From assembly GCF_005048155.1 (NCBI RefSeq), contig NZ_SUMB01000006.1, positions 310,001-374,000 on the forward strand: a stretch of 64,000 nucleotides of DNA. The letters run 5' to 3'. The translations under genes were made by a program, and so were the position numbers. The notes beneath the pieces were generated by a model, which saw nothing but the letters and a program-made list of their open reading frames with translations, was not told the origin of the DNA and did no database searches. Positions 58,899-64,000 of the stretch are shown here, piece by piece (the stretch's first letter is position 1; each line of letters starts with the position of its first letter). This stretch comes from Streptomyces piniterrae (GTDB taxonomy: Bacteria; Actinomycetota; Actinomycetes; Streptomycetales; Streptomycetaceae).

Positions 58899-60172
58899 GC
58901 CGTCGTGCCGTCATCACCGGGGTCGGCGCCGTCGCCCCCGGCGGCATCGGCCGGGACGCCTACTGGGACCTGCTCTCCAACGGCCGTACGGCCACCCGGG
59001 AGATCAGCCTGTTCGACGCGGCGAAGTTCCGCTCCCGGGTCGCCGCCGAGTGCGACTTCGACCCGGTGGCCGCGGGCCTGAGCCCCCAGGAAGTCCGCCG
59101 GATGGACCGGGCCGCCCAGTTCGCGGTGGTCGCGGCCCGAGAGGCCGTCGAGGACAGCGGCATCGACCTCGGAGCCGTCGACCCGGGCCTGATCGGTGTC
59201 AGCATCGGCAGTGCCGTCGGCTGCACCACCGGCCTGGAGGACGAGTACGCGGTCCTGTCGGACGGCGGCCGGAACTGGCTGGTCGACCACACCTACGGCG
59301 TCCCGCACCTGTACGGCTACATGGTCCCCAGCACGCTGGCGGCCGAAGTCGCCCGGCAGGGCGGGGCGGAGGGCCCGGTCGCACTGATCTCCACCGGCTG
59401 CACCTCCGGTCTCGACGCGGTCGCCCACGGCGTCCAGCTCATCGAGGAGGGCACCGCCGACATCGTCATCGCGGGGGCCACCGACGCCCCGCTGTCGCCG
59501 ATCACCTCCGCCTGCTTCGACGCGATCAAGGCCACCACGCCCAACACCGACGACGACCCCGCCCACGCCTCCCGGCCCTTCGACGGGCGCCGCGACGGCT
59601 TCGTCCTCGGCGAGGGATCCGCGGTCATGGTGATCGAGGAGGCCGGGGCCGCCCGGCGCCGCGGCGCCACCGTCTACGCCGAGGTGGTCGGCTTCGCCAG
59701 CCGCTCCAACGCCTTCCACATGACCGGGCTCAAGCCCGACGGCCGCGAGATGGCCGAGGCCATCCGCGTCGCCCTGGACCGGGCCCGGCTCGACCCGGAG
59801 GACATCGACTACATCAACGCGCACGGCTCGGGCACCAAGCAGAACGACCGGCACGAGACGGCCGCGTTCAAGCGGAGCCTGGGGCAGCGCGCCTACGAGG
59901 TGCCGGTCAGTTCGATCAAGTCGATGATCGGGCACTCGCTGGGTGCGATCGGCTCCCTGGAGGTCGCCGCCTGCGCGCTGGCACTGCGCCACCAGGTCGT
60001 GCCGCCGACGGCGAACCTGTCGGTCCCCGACCCGCAGTGCGACCTCGACTATGTGCCGATGACCGCCCGCGAGCACCGCATGGACCACGTGCTGAGCGTC
60101 GGCAGCGGCTTCGGCGGCTTCCAGAGCGCCATGGTCCTCGGCCGCCCCGGGAGATCGGGGGAGGCGGCATGA
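58895..60172 (+). CDS. Type II PKS ketosynthase, KS-alpha
   Basis: The protein has 425 residues from ATG 58895. The active-site Cys169 lies in ISTGCTSGLDAVAHG, with His310 (INAHGSGTKQND) and His347 (KSMIGHSLGAIG), so the triad is complete. It builds the poly-beta-ketone on the ACP by repeated condensation of malonyl units. Its stop overlaps a 26-codon mini-ORF rather than the KS-beta start directly. Confidence 0.97.
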   Translation: MSRRAVITGVGAVAPGGIGRDAYWDLLSNGRTATREISLFDAAKFRSRVAAECDFDPVAAGLSPQEVRRMDRAAQFAVVAAREAVEDSGIDLGAVDPGLIGVSIGSAVGCTTGLEDEYAVLSDGGRNWLVDHTYGVPHLYGYMVPSTLAAEVARQGGAEGPVALISTGCTSGLDAVAHGVQLIEEGTADIVIAGATDAPLSPITSACFDAIKATTPNTDDDPAHASRPFDGRRDGFVLGEGSAVMVIEEAGAARRRGATVYAEVVGFASRSNAFHMTGLKPDGREMAEAIRVALDRARLDPEDIDYINAHGSGTKQNDRHETAAFKRSLGQRAYEVPVSSIKSMIGHSLGAIGSLEVAACALALRHQVVPPTANLSVPDPQCDLDYVPMTAREHRMDHVLSVGSGFGGFQSAMVLGRPGRSGEAA

Positions 60173-60249
60173 GCGAGCGCAGCGAGCGAATCAACAAGAG
60201 GTGCGTGCCTCGCGAATGCGGGGCCGAGCGGAGCGAGGTTTCGGCATGA
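60169..60249 (+). CDS. 26-codon coupling mini-ORF between KS-alpha and KS-beta
   Basis: ATG 60169 overlaps the KS-alpha stop (ATGA), and its TGA at 60247-60249 overlaps the KS-beta start (ATGA). The peptide reads MSERSERINKRCVPREC followed by GAERSEVSA. The DNA has a repeat-like ring (GAGCGAGCGCAGCGAGCGA and GAGCGGAGCGAGG) that I recall as a dispersed Streptomyces element. It keeps ribosomes moving from KS-alpha to KS-beta despite an inserted 73 bp. Whether the peptide itself matters is unknown. Confidence 0.65.
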   Translation: MSERSERINKRCVPRECGAERSEVSA

Positions 60250-61508
60250 GTGCGCTCGGCATACCTGAGGGGCCGCGCCGGCCCGCTGTCGTCACCGGCA
60301 TCGGGGTGGTCGCCCCGACCGGTATCGGGGTCCGCCGGCACTGGGAGTCGGTGCTGGCCGGCAAGAGCGGCCTGAGCCGCATCACCCGCTTCGACCCGTC
60401 CTCGTACCCGGTGAAGGTGGCCGGGGAGGTGCCCGGTTTCGAGGCCGGCGACCAGGTTCCCGGCCGGCTCGCCGTGCAGACCGACCGCTATACGCACTTC
60501 GCCCTGGCTGCCGCCCAGGCCGCCCTCGCCGACGCGGACGCCGACCCGGCGCAACTGCCCGAGTACGAGATGGCCGTGGTCACCGCGAGCTCCTCCGGCG
60601 GCACCGAGTTCGGCCAGCACGAGATGGAGCAGCTCTACCAGCGCGGCCCGGCGTGGGTCGGCGCCTACCAGTCGATCGCCTGGTTCTACGCGGCGACCAC
60701 AGGACAGGTCTCCATCCGCCACGGCATGCGCGGCCCCTGCGGCGTGATCTGCGCCGAACAGGCCGGCGGACTGGACGCGTTGGGCCAGTCCCGGCGGCTG
60801 CTGGACACCGGCTCCCGGCTGGTGCTGGCCGGCGGTACGGACGCCTCGCTGTGCCCGTACGGCCTGACCGCCCAGCTGCCCACCGGCGCGCTGTCCACCG
60901 AGGACGATCCGACACGTGCCTACCTGCCGTTCGACGAGTCCGCCGGCGGCTACGCCCCGGGCGAGGGCGGGGCCATGCTGGTCGTCGAGACGGAGCAGGG
61001 CGCCCGCGAGCGGGGCGCCGGGCACTACGGCCGGATCCTCGGCTACGCCGCCGGGTTCGACCCGCCGGCCGGCTCCACGCGTCCGCCCGTGCTCGCCTCG
61101 GTGATCCGCCGGGCCCTCGCGGACGCCGGGGTCACCGCGGACGCCGTGGACGTGGTGTTCGCCGACGCCGTCGGCGTACCGGACCTCGACCGGGCCGAAG
61201 CCGGTGCGATCAACGAGGTGTTCGGAGCCGGCCGGGTGCCGGTGACCGCACCCAAGACCCTCACCGGCCGGTTGTACGCGGGCGGTGCGGCGCTGGACGT
61301 GGCGACCGCCCTGCTCAGCCTGAGCGCCGGCGTCATCCCGCACACCGCTGGCCCCGGCCGCCCCGCCCCCGGGCTGGACATCGACCTGGTCGTCGACCGC
61401 CCACGGCACACCGCACCCCGGATCGCCGTGGTCCTGGCCCGAGGGCACGGCGGCTTCACGTCCGCGCTGGTCGTGGACGCCGGGGACCGCACCGACCACA
61501 TCAAGTGA
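60246..61508 (+). CDS. Type II PKS chain length factor, KS-beta
   Basis: The protein has 420 residues from ATG 60246. The active-site Cys is replaced by Gln172 (VICAEQAGGLDALG), the mark of KS-beta decarboxylase/length factors. Other family features are VTGIGVVAPTGIGVRRHWES and PKTLTGRLYAGGAALDVA. With KS-alpha it sets chain length; the residues that decide length cannot be judged by eye here. Confidence 0.97.
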   Translation: MSALGIPEGPRRPAVVTGIGVVAPTGIGVRRHWESVLAGKSGLSRITRFDPSSYPVKVAGEVPGFEAGDQVPGRLAVQTDRYTHFALAAAQAALADADADPAQLPEYEMAVVTASSSGGTEFGQHEMEQLYQRGPAWVGAYQSIAWFYAATTGQVSIRHGMRGPCGVICAEQAGGLDALGQSRRLLDTGSRLVLAGGTDASLCPYGLTAQLPTGALSTEDDPTRAYLPFDESAGGYAPGEGGAMLVVETEQGARERGAGHYGRILGYAAGFDPPAGSTRPPVLASVIRRALADAGVTADAVDVVFADAVGVPDLDRAEAGAINEVFGAGRVPVTAPKTLTGRLYAGGAALDVATALLSLSAGVIPHTAGPGRPAPGLDIDLVVDRPRHTAPRIAVVLARGHGGFTSALVVDAGDRTDHIK

Positions 61509-61535
61509 GCCCTCATACGAGAAAGGCAGGAAGGC

Positions 61536-61568
61536 ATGAGCGCATTCACCGTGGAGGCCCGATTCTGA
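61536..61568 (+). CDS. Ten-codon leader overlapping the aromatase start
   Basis: An AGGAAGG ribosome site precedes ATG 61536, which encodes MSAFTVEARF and stops with a TGATG overlap at the aromatase start (61568). The aromatase start has no strong site of its own, so reinitiation from this short leader is likely. It may be only a translational device. Confidence 0.45.
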   Translation: MSAFTVEARF

Positions 61569-62041
61569 TGGCGGGCCACACCAGCAACTCCGTTGTCATC
61601 GACGCCCCGATGGACCTCGTCTGGGAGCGCACCAACGATGTGGCGTCCTGGACCGAGCTGTTCAGCGAGTACTCCGTCGCCGAGATCCTGGAGCAGGACG
61701 GCCCGACCGTCACCTTCCGGCTGGCCCTGCACCCCGACGAGAACGGCAAGGTGTGGAGCTGGGTCTCCCGGCGCACCACCGACGTCGCGACCCGTACCGT
61801 CCGCGCCCACCGCGTGGAGACCGGCCCGTTCGAGCACATGAACATCCACTGGGAGTACACCCAGACCGACGACGGCGTCCGGATGCAGTGGACCCAGGAC
61901 TTCCACATGAAGGACGGGGCGCCGCTCGACGACGCGGGCATGACGGACCGCATCAACCGCAACACCGTGGTCCAGATGAACCTGATCAAGGAAAAGCTGG
62001 AGGCCGCCGCGCGCGCCGCCCTCACCGCCCGAACCCGCTGA
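61568..62041 (+). CDS. Single-domain aromatase/cyclase (TcmN-N / WhiE-VI type)
   Basis: The protein has 157 residues from ATG 61568. It has an SRPBCC helix-grip fold: SVVIDAPMDLVWERTNDVAS, W-T-E-L-F-S-E-Y, VWSWVSRRTT and VRMQWTQDFHMKDG. This is the mono-domain aromatase of TcmN/WhiE-ORFVI type, which guides the first cyclisation. Having both this and the didomain enzyme at 34463 is notable; each may act on a different ring. Confidence 0.88.
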   Translation: MAGHTSNSVVIDAPMDLVWERTNDVASWTELFSEYSVAEILEQDGPTVTFRLALHPDENGKVWSWVSRRTTDVATRTVRAHRVETGPFEHMNIHWEYTQTDDGVRMQWTQDFHMKDGAPLDDAGMTDRINRNTVVQMNLIKEKLEAAARAALTARTR

Positions 62042-62061
62042 CGCAACAGGAGGCAAACACC

Positions 62062-62811
62062 GTGGAACTCGGACTGCGCGGCAAGAAGCTGCTCGTCACC
62101 GGAGGCACCCGGGGCATCGGCCGGGGCATCGTCCTGGCCGCCGCCCGCGCCGGCGCCGATGTGCTCACCTGCTACCGCCAGGAGAGCGAGTACGTCGAGA
62201 GCCTGCGCCGTGAACTCAAGGAGGCCGGCGGCGACCACCACGTCATCCGCGCCGACATCGGCGAGATCGCCGAGGTGGACCGGCTCGTCGAGGAGGCCGG
62301 AAACCGCTACGGGCGGCTCGACGGCGTCGTGAACAACGCCGGCACCATCACCCACATACCATTCGCCGAGCTGCCGGCCGACGAGTGGGCGCGGGTCATC
62401 GACACCAACCTCACCGCTTCGTACCGGGTCATCCAGCAGGCACTGCCGCTGCTCGGCCCCGGTGGCTCGGTCGTCAACATCGGCTCCCGCGGCGCCGCCG
62501 CCGGCATCCCGCTGCGCGCCCACTACACGGCCGCGAAGGCCGCGGTGATCGGCCTGACCCGCTCGCTGTCCAAGGAGCTGGGCGGCAAGGGCATCCGCGT
62601 CAACGTCGTCGCGCCCGGCGTCATCGAGACCGAGGCGTTCGCCGACATGCCGGCGGAGCGCGCCGAGGGCCTGCGTGCCACCTACTCGCAGAAGACCGCG
62701 CTCGCCCGCCTGGGCACCGTCGAGGAGCTGGCCGCACCGGTCCTCTTCCTGCTCAGCGATCTCTCCGCGTACGTCACCGGCGAGACGATCAATGTCGACG
62801 GAGGAATCTGA
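62062..62811 (+). CDS. SDR ketoreductase
   Basis: The protein has 249 residues from GTG 62062, with CAGGAGGC upstream. Motifs: TGGTRGIGRG, NNAG, Ser in INIGSRG, Y-x-x-x-K as HYTAAKAAVI, and the C-terminal VTGETINVDGG. It is a FabG-like reductase that acts on the polyketide chain or a later quinone. Position behind the aromatase fits early reduction of a carbonyl. Confidence 0.92.
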   Translation: MELGLRGKKLLVTGGTRGIGRGIVLAAARAGADVLTCYRQESEYVESLRRELKEAGGDHHVIRADIGEIAEVDRLVEEAGNRYGRLDGVVNNAGTITHIPFAELPADEWARVIDTNLTASYRVIQQALPLLGPGGSVVNIGSRGAAAGIPLRAHYTAAKAAVIGLTRSLSKELGGKGIRVNVVAPGVIETEAFADMPAERAEGLRATYSQKTALARLGTVEELAAPVLFLLSDLSAYVTGETINVDGGI

Positions 62812-62812
62812 C

Positions 62813-63136
62813 GTGTCCCAACCGGTATTCAGAGTCATGCTGCGCATGCAGATAAAACCCGGCATGGGCGCTGAATTCGAGCGGGTGTGGAAGGAAGTCG
62901 GCGAGTCCGTCACCAGCCACCCGGCCAATATCGGCCAATGGCTCTCCCGCGGCGCCGAACAGGGCGAGGAGGACGTCTACTACATCGTGAGCGACTGGGT
63001 CGACGAGCCGCAGTTCCGCGCGTTCGAGACCAGCGACCGCCACCTCGCGCACCGCACCAGGCTCCACCCGTACCGCAGCGGCGGCTCCATGACGACCATG
63101 CACGTCGTCGCCGGCCTCGCCGGAGCGGCCGCGTGA
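62813..63136 (+). CDS. ABM-type monooxygenase 1
   Basis: The protein has 107 residues from GTG 62813, with GGAGGAAT upstream. The pattern FRVMLRMQIKPGMGAEFERV, GQWLSRGAEQGEEDVYYIVS and WVDEPQFRAFETSDRH is that of antibiotic biosynthesis monooxygenases of the ferredoxin-like fold (ActVA-Orf6/GrhU relatives). They oxidise polyphenols to quinones without cofactor. The stop is coupled to the next gene. Confidence 0.85.
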   Translation: MSQPVFRVMLRMQIKPGMGAEFERVWKEVGESVTSHPANIGQWLSRGAEQGEEDVYYIVSDWVDEPQFRAFETSDRHLAHRTRLHPYRSGGSMTTMHVVAGLAGAAA

Positions 63137-63447
63137 CCGCCCCCGCCACCCCGTCCGTCGAGGTGGTGCTCTACCACCTCACCGACCGGGAGGCGGCCGT
63201 CGTGGCCGCGTACCACGAGGCCAGCCGCCGGATGGCCGGCACTCCCGGCCTCCTGGGCAACCAGCTGATGAACCAGGTGGGACGATCCGACAGCTATGTC
63301 GTGATCAGCCACTGGGACAGCTGGGAGTCCTTCGAGAAGTGGGAGCGCGGCGCGGGGCACAAGGACCAGACCGCCCCGCTGCGCGAGTTCCGGGACACCG
63401 GGCGCGAGCATCCCTTCGAGATCTACAAGGTCCTCGCGAGCTACTGA
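63133..63447 (+). CDS. ABM-type monooxygenase 2
   Basis: The protein has 104 residues from GTG 63133, overlapping the previous stop (GTGA). Fold features: VEVVLYHLTDREAAVVAAYH, GLLGNQLMNQVGRSDSYVVI and HWDSWESFEKWERGAGH. It is a second member of the same dimeric fold and may act as a pair with monooxygenase 1. The unit ends in a hairpin. Confidence 0.82.
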   Translation: MTAPATPSVEVVLYHLTDREAAVVAAYHEASRRMAGTPGLLGNQLMNQVGRSDSYVVISHWDSWESFEKWERGAGHKDQTAPLREFRDTGREHPFEIYKVLASY

Positions 63448-63461
63448 CCCGCGCACGGACG

Positions 63462-63500
63462 CCGCCTGCCGGGCCGAGCCCGCGACGGCCCGGCGGGCGG
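63462..63500 (+). terminator. Terminator hairpin after ABM genes
   Basis: Arms CCGCCTGCCGGGCCG (63462-63476) and CGGCCCGGCGGGCGG (63486-63500) pair with one mismatch around a nine-base loop, 15 bp after the stop. Confidence 0.75.
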
Positions 63501-63570
63501 CCGCCCGCCGCTCCCGTACGGAATCCGGAAAGCCGAATTCCATGGCAGGAAGCCGAGATCGGAATTCCGC

Positions 63571-63588
63571 TCGAAGCGGGGTCGAAGA
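63571..63588 (+). promoter_or_regulatory. SARP-type heptamer pair upstream of P450
   Basis: TCGAAGC (63571) and TCGAAGA (63582) start 11 bp apart, the best heptamer match in the window. The surrounding roughly 100 bp repeat the block found upstream of the methyltransferase at 25268. Confidence 0.7.
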
Positions 63589-63701
63589 ACGCTGGACCCG
63601 GGTGGTAACTCCCCTTTCCCTGTGACTGAATGAGTTCCGAGAGAAATCTGATTTCGCGAACTGAACGATTGAATCCGCCCCGTCTTATGAGGGAGCCCCA
63701 C

Positions 63702-64000
63702 GTGGCCAGTGCCGCGCCGACGAGCAAGATACTCGAGCTGTTCGACTCCGATTTCATAAGCGACCCGCACCCCACGCTCGCGAAGCTGCGCGAGGAGTCG
63801 CCCGCCCACCTCGTGGCCACTCCCAACGGCCTCAAGACATGGCTGGTGACCCGCTACGAGGACGCCAAGGCGCTGCTGACCGACCCTCGGGTGAGCAAGG
63901 ACATGCGCGTCGGCTACGGCCTGGTCCCGCAGAACTTCGCGGACCCCGAGAAGCAGGCGCACTTCCAGGCACAGCGCGGAACCCGCAAGCAGTTCGCCAC
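63702..64000 (+). CDS. Cytochrome P450, N-terminal part (cut by window end)
   Basis: GTG 63702 follows a GAGGGAG site; ATG 63687 in the same frame is an alternative. About 100 residues are visible: LFDSDFISDPHPTLAKLREE, then TWLVTRYEDAKALLTDPRVS. This is the usual bacterial P450 beginning (D-P-x-P-x-L-x-x-L-R-E and V-T-R-Y-x-D-x-x-x-x-L-x-D-x-R). The heme-binding Cys lies beyond the window. It is likely a tailoring oxygenase controlled by the SARP-type site upstream. Confidence 0.88.
   Translation, partial: MASAAPTSKILELFDSDFISDPHPTLAKLREESPAHLVATPNGLKTWLVTRYEDAKALLTDPRVSKDMRVGYGLVPQNFADPEKQAHFQAQRGTRKQFA

Overview
This window is high-GC actinobacterial chromosome, most likely Streptomyces. 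The signs are strong third-position GC, GTG starts, ATGA/GTGA translational overlaps, gamma-butyrolactone (GBL) signalling genes, SARP regulators, a type II polyketide synthase and a TTA (bldA-type) codon. All calls come from reading the sequence; no database search was run.

Layout. (1) 1-9438 is ordinary chromosome: a cut-off membrane glycosyltransferase, a translationally coupled pair (ATP-grasp enzyme and a small partner), a TIM-barrel protein, a small secreted protein, a lipoprotein/histidine-kinase pair and a RecQ helicase. (2) 9671-24674 is an integrated genomic island in the 3' end of tRNA-Arg(CCT). The intact tRNA lies at 24602-24674, and a 44-bp perfect copy of its 3' part (9671-9714) marks the other end. 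The integrase at the left end and an ATPase gene at the right end are broken by frameshifts. The core stays open: a SNF2-type helicase with a DUF3883-like nuclease-fold end, a DUF1156 DNA methyltransferase, and a HEPN-DUF499 ATPase. After a hairpin come an uncharacterised soluble protein and a four-helix membrane protein. This is a strong candidate anti-phage defence locus. (3) 25169 to beyond 64000 is a type II PKS gene cluster, open at the right edge.

The cluster has a regulatory block at 25-33 kb: an AfsA-type GBL synthase, a GBL receptor with an operator-like site, an SDR reductase, a second TetR regulator, a catalytically doubtful IS701-like transposase homologue behind a second operator-like site, and two SARPs. 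A second block at 33-44 kb holds a type II thioesterase, the only ACP seen, a didomain aromatase/cyclase, an acyl-CoA dehydrogenase-like protein, a phosphopantetheinyl transferase, a condensation-condensation-thioesterase protein with no A or PCP domain, a DUF6059 protein and acyl-CoA carboxylase beta and epsilon subunits. A third block at 44-64 kb holds four group A FAD monooxygenases, a BBE-like oxidase, an anthrone oxygenase, a deazaflavin-type reductase, an O-methyltransferase, an asparagine-synthetase-like enzyme with a Ser in place of the catalytic Cys, three further cyclases, KS-alpha/KS-beta, a ketoreductase, two ABM monooxygenases and the start of a P450.

The inventory fits a heavily oxidised aromatic polyketide of the pentangular polyphenol kind (rubromycin/griseorhodin/xantholipin/lysolipin family). 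The exact product cannot be read from the sequence. The promoters of the cluster share heptamer direct repeats at 11-bp spacing, the binding pattern of SARP activators, which suggests a cascade from GBL to receptor to transposase-like protein and SARPs to biosynthetic operons.
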